DNA of 64,000 nucleotides from Nocardioides sp. (GTDB lineage Bacteria; Actinomycetota; Actinomycetes; Propionibacteriales; Nocardioidaceae), in NCBI GenBank assembly GCA_025924815.1, contig JAICHQ010000008.1, forward strand, positions 1-64,000. The letters are read 5' to 3'. Shown in pieces: positions 1 to 9,657 of this stretch; positions within the stretch are counted from its first letter, which is position 1, and every line of letters starts with the position of its first letter. The notes below the pieces were generated by a model that had not been told where the DNA came from, searched no databases, and saw only the letters and a list, made by a program, of their open reading frames with translations. The position numbers and the translations under genes are program-made.

Positions 1-438
1 CACAGCCTCATGCTCGGCGAGCGCACCGCCGAGGAGGTCAAGATGACCCTCGGCTCGGCGTTCCCGACCCACGACGAGCCCGAGGCCGAGATCCGCGGCC
101 GCGACATGATCAGCGGCCTGCCTCGCTCGGTGCTGGTCTCCAGCGCGGAGGTCCGCAAGGCGCTCGAGGAGCCCCTGCACGCGATCCTCGACGCCGTCCG
201 GACCACGCTCGACCAGACCCCGCCCGAGCTGGCCGGCGACATCATGGACCGGGGCATCGTGCTGACCGGGGGCGGTGCCCTGCTGCGCGGCCTCGACGAA
301 CGGCTGCGACACGAGACCGGGATGCCGGTCCACGTCGCCGAGGACCCGCTGTCGAGCGTGGCGAGGGGTGCCGGGAAGTGCGTGGAGGAGTTCGAGGGCC
401 TCCAGCAGGTCCTGGTCTCGGAGCGCCGGCGATACTGA
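1..438 (+). CDS. mreB: Rod shape-determining protein MreB, C-terminal part (5' end outside window)
   Basis: In-frame from base 1; LMLGERTAEEVKMTLGSA and GIVLTGGGALLRGLDERL actin-like MreB motifs; followed by mreC with ATGA overlap. Confidence 0.95.
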   Translation, partial: HSLMLGERTAEEVKMTLGSAFPTHDEPEAEIRGRDMISGLPRSVLVSSAEVRKALEEPLHAILDAVRTTLDQTPPELAGDIMDRGIVLTGGGALLRGLDERLRHETGMPVHVAEDPLSSVARGAGKCVEEFEGLQQVLVSERRRY

Positions 439-1409
439 TGCGGCTCCCACGACCGTCCCGCCGCCCCGTCTCCCGCCTGCTGCGCGGATATCGTCCCCTG
501 CGCCCGGGGCCCGACTCGTCCGACCAGCGGGCCGACCGCTCCCGCCTGCGTTCACGGATGTTCGCGCTGGTCCTGGCCTGCCTGACCCTGATGACACTGG
601 ACCATCACCCCGGGGCGGGGTCGCCACTCGAGCCCGCGCGCGAGGCGATGGGGTCGGTGTTCGGCCCGGTGGAGGCCGGTACGTCGTCGGTCGTGCGGCC
701 GGTCACCGCCCTCGGCGCCTGGTTCACCTCCACGCGTGACCTGCACCGCGACGTCGCCGCCCTCCGGTCGGAGAACTCCCGGCTGAGGGCGCAGCAGGCG
801 GCCTCGCAGTACCAGCGCAACCAACTCGCGGAGTTCCAGGGCCTCACCTCCGCCGCCGACACCCTCGGCCGGGCGCTGGTGCCGGCCCGCGTGGTGGCCT
901 ACGGCCCGGCGCAGTCGTTCTCCCGGACCGTCACCATCGACGCCGGGTCTCGTGCCGGGGTCCAGCCCGACCAGACCGTCCTCGACGACGACGGCCTCGT
1001 CGGCCGGGTGCTGCGGGTGACGCCGACCACCGCCACCGTCCTGCTCATCGTCGACACCGAGTCGGTCGTCGGCGGCCGCGTCGGCGCCTCCATGAAGGTC
1101 GGCTTCCTCGAGGGCCGCGGCGGCCTCGGCGACCACGGCACCCTCGACCTCCAGCTGGTCGACCAGTCCGAGGCTCCCGCCAAGGGCGACACGATCGTGA
1201 CCTGGGGCAGCCAGGGCGGCGCGCCGTACGTCTCCGGTGTGCCGATCGGCCGGGTCACCGCCGTCTACGCCAGCCTGCGCGAGTCGTCCCAGCGTGCGGT
1301 CATCTCGCCGTTCGTCGACTTCGCCGCCCTCGACCTGGTCGGCGTCGTCGTGCCGTCGGGGACGCACAGCGACCGCGGCGTGATCGAGGCCGACGGGAGG
1401 CTGCAGTGA
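438..1409 (+). CDS. mreC: Rod shape-determining protein MreC
   Basis: ATG at 438 overlaps the mreB stop; N-terminal TM, coiled coil, beta domain (VVAYGPAQSFSRTVTIDAGSRAGVQPDQTV). Confidence 0.92.
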   Translation: MRLPRPSRRPVSRLLRGYRPLRPGPDSSDQRADRSRLRSRMFALVLACLTLMTLDHHPGAGSPLEPAREAMGSVFGPVEAGTSSVVRPVTALGAWFTSTRDLHRDVAALRSENSRLRAQQAASQYQRNQLAEFQGLTSAADTLGRALVPARVVAYGPAQSFSRTVTIDAGSRAGVQPDQTVLDDDGLVGRVLRVTPTTATVLLIVDTESVVGGRVGASMKVGFLEGRGGLGDHGTLDLQLVDQSEAPAKGDTIVTWGSQGGAPYVSGVPIGRVTAVYASLRESSQRAVISPFVDFAALDLVGVVVPSGTHSDRGVIEADGRLQ

Positions 1410-1491
1410 GCGAAGCGAGAGCGCGCGTCGGTCTGACCGTCCGCGGTCGCCGTGAGGCTGCGGGCGAACTGCGAGCTCACCGGAGGGCACA

Positions 1492-2001
1492 GTGAGGTCG
1501 GTCCGGGTCGCCGTCGCCGCCGCGCTGGTCGTGGTGGCGCTCGTGCTGCAGGTCGCGGTGTTCCCGCACGTGGCGTGGGAGGGGATCGTCCCGGACTTCT
1601 GCCTGCTCGTGGTCGTCGCCGCGGCCCTGGTCCGCGGCCCGGCGTTCGCAGCCACCCTGGGGTTCGGTGCGGGGCTGCTGCTGGACCTCGCACCGCCGGC
1701 CGACCACGTGGTCGGCCGCTGGGCGCTCGCCCTGGTCGTGGTCGGGTACGTCGCCGGGCTGATGCGCCAGGACACCCGTACCCCGGTGACCACCGTGATC
1801 GCGACCGTCGCGGCCTCCTCCTTCGTCGGGACGTCGGTCTACGCCCTGACGGGGCTGGTGCTCGGTGACGCTGTGGCCGGCTCGGGCGACCTCGTGCGCG
1901 TGCTCCTGGTGTCGCTGCTGTGGAACGTGCTGCTGACGCCGCTCGTGCTGCCGGGCGTGATGCGCCTGCTCACGCGGCTGGAGCCCGCGGGCGCGCGATG
2001 A
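1492..2001 (+). CDS. mreD: Rod shape-determining protein MreD
   Basis: Small polytopic membrane protein between mreC and PBP2; GTG start. Confidence 0.88.
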   Translation: MRSVRVAVAAALVVVALVLQVAVFPHVAWEGIVPDFCLLVVVAAALVRGPAFAATLGFGAGLLLDLAPPADHVVGRWALALVVVGYVAGLMRQDTRTPVTTVIATVAASSFVGTSVYALTGLVLGDAVAGSGDLVRVLLVSLLWNVLLTPLVLPGVMRLLTRLEPAGAR

Positions 2002-4139
2002 GGCAGACCACCGATCGCTCCCGGCTGCGCCTGATCGTCGTCCGGGTCCTGGTCTTCTCGCTGTTCGCGACGCTGTTCGCGCGGCTGTACTACCTCCAGG
2101 TCGTCTCCGGCAACTCCTACCGCCAGGCCGCGGCCTCCCAGTCGCTCCGCGAGGTCGTGGTCCAGCCGCAGCGCGGGCTGATCGTCGACGACCAGGGCCG
2201 ACCGCTGGTCGCCAACCGCACCGCGTGGGTGGTCTCGGTCGACCGCACCGTGCTCGGCAAGCTCACCCCCCATGCCCGCCACGTCGCACTGCGCCGGCTC
2301 TCCGACGCGGTCTCCACGTCGCCCAGGCGCATCGAGCAGGCACTGGTGACCTGCGGCGACCCCGGCAGCGTGCGCGGTCGCTGCTGGAACGGCTCGCCCT
2401 ACCAGCCCGTCCCGATCGCGACCGACGTCCGCCAGTCCGTCGCGCTGCGGATCCTCGAGCAGCAGGAGGACTACCCCGCCGTGCTGGCCCGGCAGCAGAG
2501 CGTGCGGTCCTACCCGAGCCCGTACGGCGTGAACCTCGCCGACATCGTCGGCTACCTCAGCCCGATCACTGCCGGTGAGCTGAAGCAGGCCACCCAGGAC
2601 CACGACACGTCGGTCAACGGCGCCAGCACCGTCGGCCGGGCCGGGATCGAGCAGGAGTACGATCGCTACCTGCGCGGCCGCCCCGGCTACCAGAAGGTCG
2701 CCGTCGACTCGATGGGCCGCGTGCTCGGCGACGAGGGCGAGGTGCAGGGACACCCGGGCGACACGCTCGTGACCTCGATCGACGCGCGCGTGCAGAGCGC
2801 GACCGAGCGCGCGCTGCACGACGCCATCACGACCGCGCGCGCGACGTACGACCCGGTGACGCACCGCAACTACCGCGCCGACTCCGGGGCCGCCATCGTG
2901 CTGCAGGCCAAGACCGGACGCGTCGTCGCGATGGCCAGCCAGCCGACGTACGACCCGAGCCAGTGGGTGGGCGGGATCAGCCCCACGCAGCTGGCCCGGC
3001 TGTACTCGCCGAAGGCCGGCGACCCTCTGCTGGCGCGCGCCTACCAGGGACAGTTCGCGCCGGGCTCGACGTGGAAGCCGATCATGACCGTCGGCGCGCT
3101 CAACAACGGCCTCGGACCGAACACCCGGCTCGACTGCTCGTCGGGCTTCCAGGTCGGCAACCGGCTCTTCCACAACTACGAGTCGGCCTCCTACGGGATG
3201 ATCGACTTCGCCAAGGCGCTGCAGATCTCGTGCGACACCTTCTTCTACCGCGTCGGCTACCACTTCTGGCAGAAGTACGGCAGCGACCCGACCGATGTGC
3301 ACGCCCGCGACCCGCTGGTCGGCGAGGCCGAGGCCTTCGGCTTCGGCCGGCCGACCGGGATCGACGTGCCCGGCGAGGCCCCCGGCCGGATCGCCGACCG
3401 GAAGTGGAAGCTCGCGTACTGGAAGTCCATGAAGAGCTACTACTGCGGCATCGACAAGAAGCCGCCGGCCGGCACGAGCGGCTTCCTGAAGCTGTTCGCT
3501 CACGAGTTCTGCCTCGAGGGCAACTACTACCGCGCCGGCGACGCGGTGAACTTCGCGATCGGCCAGGGCGACACCCTGGTCACCCCCCTCCAGCTCGCGC
3601 GCGCGTACGCCGCGCTCGCCAACGGCGGCACCCTCTACGAGCCCCGGATCGCCAAGGCGATCGTGAGCCCGAGCGGCCAGGTCGTGAGGCGGATCAAGCC
3701 TGCGGTGCAGGGTCACGTGAAGGACCCCGCGCACGCGATCCCGTACGTCACCAACGCGCTGCTGGGCACGGCCAAGACCGGCACGATGGCCTGGAAGATG
3801 ACCGGCTTCCCGCTCGACCGGATCCACATCCGCTCCAAGACCGGGTCCGCGGAGGTCTACGGCAAGCAGTCGACCTCGTGGGTGGCCTCCTACGACGACG
3901 ACTACGTCGTGCTGATGATGGTGACCCAGGCCGGCACCGGGTCGGGCACGTCCGGTCCCTGGGTCCGCAAGATCTGGGAGTCGCTGTACGGCGTGCACGG
4001 CTCGGCGGTGGACACCCGGGACGCGCTGATCCCGGGGGTCGTCGCCCCCGATGCGCTGCCCTCGTTCCAGCCGGACGGCTCGATCCTGCCGCCGAAGCCA
4101 CGGGCGACAGGCCCCCGATCGACAGGGAGCACCCCGTGA
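1998..4139 (+). CDS. mrdA: Penicillin-binding protein 2 (peptidoglycan D,D-transpeptidase)
   Basis: Transpeptidase motifs FAPGSTWKPIM (SxxK) and KTGSAE; ATGA overlap with mreD. Confidence 0.93.
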   Translation: MRQTTDRSRLRLIVVRVLVFSLFATLFARLYYLQVVSGNSYRQAAASQSLREVVVQPQRGLIVDDQGRPLVANRTAWVVSVDRTVLGKLTPHARHVALRRLSDAVSTSPRRIEQALVTCGDPGSVRGRCWNGSPYQPVPIATDVRQSVALRILEQQEDYPAVLARQQSVRSYPSPYGVNLADIVGYLSPITAGELKQATQDHDTSVNGASTVGRAGIEQEYDRYLRGRPGYQKVAVDSMGRVLGDEGEVQGHPGDTLVTSIDARVQSATERALHDAITTARATYDPVTHRNYRADSGAAIVLQAKTGRVVAMASQPTYDPSQWVGGISPTQLARLYSPKAGDPLLARAYQGQFAPGSTWKPIMTVGALNNGLGPNTRLDCSSGFQVGNRLFHNYESASYGMIDFAKALQISCDTFFYRVGYHFWQKYGSDPTDVHARDPLVGEAEAFGFGRPTGIDVPGEAPGRIADRKWKLAYWKSMKSYYCGIDKKPPAGTSGFLKLFAHEFCLEGNYYRAGDAVNFAIGQGDTLVTPLQLARAYAALANGGTLYEPRIAKAIVSPSGQVVRRIKPAVQGHVKDPAHAIPYVTNALLGTAKTGTMAWKMTGFPLDRIHIRSKTGSAEVYGKQSTSWVASYDDDYVVLMMVTQAGTGSGTSGPWVRKIWESLYGVHGSAVDTRDALIPGVVAPDALPSFQPDGSILPPKPRATGPRSTGSTP

Positions 4140-5308
4140 ACGGACGCCTGCGCCACCCCGGCATCGACCGGATCCTGATGCTGGCCGTGCTCGGCCTGCT
4201 CGTCCTCGGCACCCTGCTGGTCTGGTCGGCCACGTCGCACCGCGACGACCTCACCGGCGGCGACCCCACGGCGTACCTCCGCAAGCAGCTGGTCAACGTC
4301 TGCATCGGGCTGGTGCTGATGGTGGTGGTGATGGCCACCGACCACCGGTGGGTGCGGATCGTCGCGCCGCTGGTGTACGTCGCCGCCCTCGGCGGGCTGG
4401 TGCTCGTGCTGACGATGGGGACGACGGTCAACGGCTCGCGGTCGTGGATCGACCTGGCCGGGATGTCGATCCAGCCGTCGGAGCTGGCCAAGCTCGCCGT
4501 GGTGATCGGGATGGCGCTGCTCGTCGCCGAGCGCAACGAGGGCCGGCGTACGCGCGTCGGCGCCGTGGAGGTGGTCGGGATGCTGCTGGTCGCCGGGGTG
4601 CCGGCGTCGCTGATCATGCTGCAGCCGGACCTGGGCACCTTGCTGGTGCTGTCGGCCACGGTCTTCGGGGTGCTGGCCGTCGCGGGGGCGCCGCGACGGT
4701 GGCTGGCCCTCCTCGCCCTGGGTGGCGGCGCGGCCGCCGTGACGGCGTTCGCCGGACACCTGCTCAAGCCCTACCAGGTCGACCGCTTCCTGGCGTTCAC
4801 CAACCCCGACCTCGATCCGCGGGGTGCTGGCTACAACACCGAGCAGGCGCGGATCGCCGTCGGCAACGGCGGGTGGTTCGGGCAGGGGCTCTTCCACGGC
4901 TCCCAGACCCGCTCCGGGTTCGTCCCCGAGCAGCACACCGACTTCATCTTCACCGTCGCCGGCGAGGAGCTCGGCCTGGTGGGCGCCGGAATCCTGATCG
5001 CGCTGCTCGGCGTCGTCATCTGGCGGGCGCTGGCCATCTCGGCGATGTCGACCGATCTCTTCGGCCGCGTCGCGGCGGCCGGCATCGCCTGCTGGCTGGG
5101 CTTCCAGGCGTTCCAGAACATAGGGATGTGCCTGGGGATCATGCCGGTCACCGGTGTCCCCCTGCCCTTCGTCTCGTACGGCGGCTCCTCGATGTTCGCG
5201 GGGATGCTCGCCGTCGGGCTCCTGCAGAACCTCCACCTCCGCGCGACGGCCTCCCTGCCGACCCGCTACGCACGACCGGTCCGCGAGACCCATCTCATCC
5301 CGCGCTGA
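4136..5308 (+). CDS. rodA: Rod shape-determining SEDS protein RodA
   Basis: SEDS family features (QPSELAKL, GVPLPFVSYGGSSM); GTGA overlap with mrdA. Confidence 0.94.
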   Translation: MNGRLRHPGIDRILMLAVLGLLVLGTLLVWSATSHRDDLTGGDPTAYLRKQLVNVCIGLVLMVVVMATDHRWVRIVAPLVYVAALGGLVLVLTMGTTVNGSRSWIDLAGMSIQPSELAKLAVVIGMALLVAERNEGRRTRVGAVEVVGMLLVAGVPASLIMLQPDLGTLLVLSATVFGVLAVAGAPRRWLALLALGGGAAAVTAFAGHLLKPYQVDRFLAFTNPDLDPRGAGYNTEQARIAVGNGGWFGQGLFHGSQTRSGFVPEQHTDFIFTVAGEELGLVGAGILIALLGVVIWRALAISAMSTDLFGRVAAAGIACWLGFQAFQNIGMCLGIMPVTGVPLPFVSYGGSSMFAGMLAVGLLQNLHLRATASLPTRYARPVRETHLIPR

Positions 5309-5322
5309 CCGCCATCAATCCG

Positions 5323-5349
5323 CTATCGGTTGCTCCAGGCAACCGATAG
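5323..5349. promoter_or_regulatory. Perfect 11-bp inverted repeat upstream of MFS gene, candidate repressor operator
   Basis: CTATCGGTTGC-tccag-GCAACCGATAG, ending 11 bp before the ATG at 5361; no T-tract. Confidence 0.6.
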
Positions 5350-5360
5350 GATCGATCCCG

Positions 5361-7073
5361 ATGTCGACCCCAGCCGAGCCCCCTTCCCCGGGCGCGTCGT
5401 TCGCGCCGTCCGAGACCGGGGAGTACACCCACCGCCAGATCCTGACCATCATCACCGGGCTGATGATGGGCATGTTCCTCGGCGCCCTCGACCAGACCAT
5501 CGTCTCGACCGCGATCCGCACCATCTCCGACGACCTGCACGGGCTCTCGATCCAGGCGTGGGTGACCACGGCGTACCTGATCACCTCGACGATCGCGACG
5601 CCCATCTACGGCAAGCTCGGCGACCTCTACGGTCGCAAGAAGCTGTTCATGTTCGCGATCTCGCTGTTCATCGCCGGCTCGGCGCTGTGCTCCTTCGCGA
5701 CGTCGATGTACATGCTCGCGGCGTTCCGGGCTGTCCAGGGCATCGGGGCAGGCGGCCTGTTCACGCTGGTGCTCGCCATCATCGGCGACATCGTCTCCCC
5801 GCGTGAGCGGGCCCGCTACACCGGCTACTTCATGGCGACCTTCGGCACCTCGAGCGTCCTCGGCCCGGTGATCGGCGGCTTCTTCGCCTCCCACGCGGTG
5901 ATCCTCGGCCTGACCGGCTGGCGTTGGGTCTTCCTGGTCAACGTGCCGATCGGCATCGCCGCGCTGTACGTCGTCTACCGCACCCTCCACGTCCGGCACG
6001 AGCGCCGCGACACGCGCATCGACTGGTGGGGGGCGGCGTCGCTGATCGTCACCCTGGTGCCCCTGCTCACCGTGCTCGAGCAGGGCCGGGTCTGGGGCTG
6101 GACGTCGGGCCGGTCGCTGGCCTGCTTCGTCGTCGCGGTCGCCGGGCTGGCGGCGTTCGTGGCGGTCGAGCTCCGGATGCACGACGCGGCGCTGCTCCCG
6201 CTCCGGATGTTCCGGGTCCGCTCGATCTCGGTGGGCATCGGTGCCAGCCTGGTCGTCGGCATCGCGATGTTCGGCGGCATCATGATCCTGCCCCTGTACA
6301 TGCAGATCGTCCACGGCGCCTCGCCCATGGAGTCCGGCTTCCTGATGCTGCCGATGGTGGTCGGGATGATGAGCGCGTCCATCATCAGCGGCCAGGTGAT
6401 CTCACGCACGGGCCACATCCGCGGCTTCCCGATCTTCGGCTCCGGACTGGCGGCTGCGGCTCTGCTGCTCCTCAGCCGGATCACCGCCGACACCGATCTG
6501 GTCCTGGTGATGGCCGTGATGCTGCTCCTGGGCTACGGGCTCGGCAACTGCATGCAGCCGCTGCTGCTGATCCTCCAGTCGGCCGTGCCGCCCCGTGACA
6601 TCGGCGTCGCCACCGCGTCGGCCACGTTCTTCCGGCAGATCGGCGGCACCATCGGCGTGGCGGTCTTCATCACGCTCCTGTTCGCCACGGTGGGCGACCA
6701 CATCCACCAGGCCATCGGGAACGAGTCGCACGACCCGGTGTTCCGCTCCGCCGTCGCCCAGGCCTCGACCGGCCACGACCCGGTCGCGCGGGGCGTCGCG
6801 GAGTCGATCCTCCATCCCGGACACCACGGAGCCGTGGCCCAGGTGCAGGACGACTCCTCGTTCATCCAGAAGCTCCCCGACGCCCTGGCCCATCCGTTCA
6901 AGGCGGGGTTCGCCGACTCGATGGACGGCGTGTTCCTGCTGGCCGGGCTGCTGATGGCCCTCGGCTTCCTGGTGCTCTGGCTGATGCCGCACGTCGAGCT
7001 GCGCGCGACCTCGGCGGCCGCCGCCGTACGCTCCGAGGCCGCTCCGACGGCGCCGGTCACCGAGCAGCTGTAG
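5361..7073 (+). CDS. DHA2-type (14-TM) MFS drug efflux transporter
   Basis: MMGMFLGALDQTIVSTAIRTISDDL, LGDLYGRKKLF; ATG 5361. Confidence 0.9.
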   Translation: MSTPAEPPSPGASFAPSETGEYTHRQILTIITGLMMGMFLGALDQTIVSTAIRTISDDLHGLSIQAWVTTAYLITSTIATPIYGKLGDLYGRKKLFMFAISLFIAGSALCSFATSMYMLAAFRAVQGIGAGGLFTLVLAIIGDIVSPRERARYTGYFMATFGTSSVLGPVIGGFFASHAVILGLTGWRWVFLVNVPIGIAALYVVYRTLHVRHERRDTRIDWWGAASLIVTLVPLLTVLEQGRVWGWTSGRSLACFVVAVAGLAAFVAVELRMHDAALLPLRMFRVRSISVGIGASLVVGIAMFGGIMILPLYMQIVHGASPMESGFLMLPMVVGMMSASIISGQVISRTGHIRGFPIFGSGLAAAALLLLSRITADTDLVLVMAVMLLLGYGLGNCMQPLLLILQSAVPPRDIGVATASATFFRQIGGTIGVAVFITLLFATVGDHIHQAIGNESHDPVFRSAVAQASTGHDPVARGVAESILHPGHHGAVAQVQDDSSFIQKLPDALAHPFKAGFADSMDGVFLLAGLLMALGFLVLWLMPHVELRATSAAAAVRSEAAPTAPVTEQL

Positions 7074-7196
7074 CACGGGCGCCGTCACACATCCGTCATC
7101 CGTGGTCGTTCCCACCCGGGCCCGCGAGTGCCAGCATGGTCGTGGCCCCGATCGAGCGTCTCGGGCCGGGGGCTGCCGACAGGGCGGGAGACGCTG

Positions 7197-8114
7197 ATGG
7201 ACCTCAACACCCTCTACCACCGGACCGTCGAGACCTGGGCCGACCGCGTGAACGCCGTGGCGCCCGACCAGTGGGAGGCGCCGACGCCCTGTCGGGGGTG
7301 GGCCGTGCGTGACCTGGTCAACCACGTCGTCGGGGAGGACCTCTGGACGTTGCGGCTCGTGGGCGGCGCCACCCTCGCCGAGGTCGGCGACGGACTGGAC
7401 GGCGACCTTCTCGGCGACGACCCGGTCGGGTCGGCTCTCGCAGCGGCCCGGGAGGCGAGCACCCGGGTCGCGGAGAGACTGCCGGAGGCCGGCGTCGTCC
7501 ACGTGTCGTACGGCGACATCCCGGTCGTCGACTACGTCCACGAGCTCGCGGCCGACCATCTGGTGCACAGCTGGGACCTCGCCGCCGCCTGCGGCGGGGA
7601 CACCCGGCTCGACCCGCACCTGGTCACCGAGCTTGCCGAGTTCTTCGCCGGGCGAGAGGACTTCTATCGCGCGGCCGGCGTGATCGGCCCGCGCGCGGTC
7701 TCCCACGGGGGGCAGCAGTCCGAGCTGCTCGCGGCCACCGGCCGGGACTCGCACTGGGGACCGACCCATGCCGGGCTCGCGCGGTTCTCCGCTGCCTTCG
7801 GCCGTGGCGACGTCGACGCGATCATGGCGTCGATGACCGACGACTGCGTCTTCGAGGCGACCGGGCCGGCTCCCGACGGGGTACGCCATGCCGGCGCGGA
7901 GGCGGTGCGCGGGGTCTGGGACGAGCTGTTCGAGCAGACCCGCGGTGCGGCGTTCACCGAGGAGGAGTCCTACGCCGCCGGTGATCGCGGCTCGCTCCGC
8001 TGGCGGTTCGACTGGATCGGCGACGACGGGACGCCGGGACACGTCCGGGGGGTCGACGTGCTCCGGTTCCGCGGCGGACTGGTCTGCGAGAAGCTCTCCT
8101 ACGTCAAGGGCTGA
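7197..8114 (+). CDS. TIGR03086-type (DinB/maleylpyruvate isomerase-like) protein fused to a SnoaL/NTF2-like domain
   Basis: N-terminal TPCRGWAVRDLVNHVVGED, VHSWDLAAACG; C-terminal FGRGDVDAIMASMTDDCVFEATGPAPDG. Confidence 0.75.
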   Translation: MDLNTLYHRTVETWADRVNAVAPDQWEAPTPCRGWAVRDLVNHVVGEDLWTLRLVGGATLAEVGDGLDGDLLGDDPVGSALAAAREASTRVAERLPEAGVVHVSYGDIPVVDYVHELAADHLVHSWDLAAACGGDTRLDPHLVTELAEFFAGREDFYRAAGVIGPRAVSHGGQQSELLAATGRDSHWGPTHAGLARFSAAFGRGDVDAIMASMTDDCVFEATGPAPDGVRHAGAEAVRGVWDELFEQTRGAAFTEEESYAAGDRGSLRWRFDWIGDDGTPGHVRGVDVLRFRGGLVCEKLSYVKG

Positions 8115-8144
8115 GGGGCGGGCCCGAGCGCCTGCTGTGTTTGG

Positions 8145-8354
8145 ATGGGCGCCATGAGCAGCTCGGACTCGACAGACACACCGGACCGGCCGGATCCATC
8201 CGCATCGGAGGTCGACCCGGCCATCGCCGAGGCCGTCGACGGCGTCACGAACCGCTTCGGCGCGGAGGGTCTGGAGTCGATGATCGCCTATGCCGAGACG
8301 TCCCTGACGCAGGCCCGGGCGGCCCTCGACGAGCTCGCCGACACGGTGGACTGA
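8145..8354 (+). CDS. Small hypothetical protein (69 aa)
   Basis: Short ORF on the coding strand in the gap between TIGR03086 and the amidohydrolase gene. Confidence 0.45.
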   Translation: MGAMSSSDSTDTPDRPDPSASEVDPAIAEAVDGVTNRFGAEGLESMIAYAETSLTQARAALDELADTVD

Positions 8355-8369
8355 AGTCCCCCTGCAGGG

Positions 8370-9575
8370 TCAACCCAGCACGGCGGTGCCGCGGACCCGG
8401 ACGGCGGTGGGGGCGCCGAGTGTCGTGAGGTCCTGCCGGAGGTCGCCGTCGACGACCAGCAGGTCGGCCGCGAGACCCGGCACCAACCGCCCCGTCGTAC
8501 CACCGATCCCGAGGTCGTCGGCGGCGACGGACGTCGACGTGGAGAGCGCCTCGTCCGCGCCGTATCCCGCGTCGAGGAGCTGGACGATCGCGCGCCAGAG
8601 CCCGCCGTGGGGCTTCGGGGGAGCGGCGCCGGCGTCGAGGCCGCTGACCAGACGGATGCCGTGCTCGCGCAGTCGCGCGATCTGCTCGGCGCGGCGTACG
8701 GCGACCTCTGCCGGCGTCATCCCGACCCGGGCGACCACCTCCCGCACGTGAGGGGGTGCCTGGTCGAGCGGGACGACCCCCGCCGGGTCGAAGCCGAGCG
8801 TGGGGTCGACGGTCAGCCCCCGCCGGGCGATCTCGGCGATCAGGTCGCCGGGGACGGCGATTCCGTCACGGGTCAGCATCGTGGCGTGCTCGAGGCCGTC
8901 GACGCCGGCCGCGACCGCGTGCCGTGCCCCCGCCTCGGAGTGGCAGTGGGCGACCACCCGGAGACCGGCGGCGTGCGCCTCCTCGACCGCCGTCCGCAGC
9001 TCCTCTGCGGTGAACTGCACCCCGAGCAGGTCGGAGCCCAAGGTCAGCATCCCGCCGCTCGCCATGACCTTCACCAGGTCGACGCCGCGCTCGGAATGGT
9101 CTCTGACGGCGGCCCTGACCTCGTCCGTGCCACTGACCACGCCTCCGAGGTAGTGGCAGTGGCCGTCGGGCACGGTGAGCGGGGGACCGGCCGCCAGCAC
9201 CCGCGGCTCACCAGGAGTCCGGCGGTCCCGGGCGACCAGCGTGCGGAAGCGGCGGTCGCCGAGGTCACGCACCGTGGTGACGCCGGCGGCCGCCTGCGCG
9301 GCCAGCATGCGCGCGATCGTCCCGTCGAGCTCGTCGTCGCCGGCGGAGCCGGCGCGCTCCAGGCTGCCCGGCGTGGCATCGGAGACCAGGTGGACGTGGG
9401 CGTCGATCAGGCCCGGAAGCAGCGTCCCGTCGTACGACGTGACCCTCACGCCGTCGGGGACGTCGTGGGCGAGCGGCTCGACGCCGACGATCTGCTCGGA
9501 CTCGACCAGCACCGTGACGCCGTCGGGTCGGAACCGGACGCCGTCGAAGCAGCGCTCGGCCTTGAACGCCTCCAT
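8370..9575 (-). CDS. Metal-dependent amidohydrolase family protein (imidazolonepropionase/prolidase-like)
   Basis: GTLLPGLIDAHVHLVSD, VVAHCHSEAGARHAVAAGVDGLEHA; ATG at 9575. Confidence 0.85.
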   Translation of the reverse strand: MEAFKAERCFDGVRFRPDGVTVLVESEQIVGVEPLAHDVPDGVRVTSYDGTLLPGLIDAHVHLVSDATPGSLERAGSAGDDELDGTIARMLAAQAAAGVTTVRDLGDRRFRTLVARDRRTPGEPRVLAAGPPLTVPDGHCHYLGGVVSGTDEVRAAVRDHSERGVDLVKVMASGGMLTLGSDLLGVQFTAEELRTAVEEAHAAGLRVVAHCHSEAGARHAVAAGVDGLEHATMLTRDGIAVPGDLIAEIARRGLTVDPTLGFDPAGVVPLDQAPPHVREVVARVGMTPAEVAVRRAEQIARLREHGIRLVSGLDAGAAPPKPHGGLWRAIVQLLDAGYGADEALSTSTSVAADDLGIGGTTGRLVPGLAADLLVVDGDLRQDLTTLGAPTAVRVRGTAVLG

Positions 9576-9657
9576 CCGGCGATTGTCGTCCTTCGGCGGC
9601 CTCCGGCGTACCCTGAGGCGTTCGTCCACCCCGCGAGCACCCAGTGAGGTCCGGTCC

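Noticed and set aside
1839-3998. Long antisense ORF (719 aa) opposite mrdA
   Set aside because: High-GC mirror ORF over a well-supported PBP2 gene; composition VDLAGHR-like, no recognisable domain. The same applies to other long antisense ORFs (552-1793, 6402-8042, 20634-22823, 24975-27356, 33008-34369, 39793-41289, 43806-45065, 44960-46660, 50604-52400, 60963-62477).
8355-8385. Terminator at CCCTGCAGGG between convergent genes
   Set aside because: Palindrome lacks a loop and T-tract; too weak.
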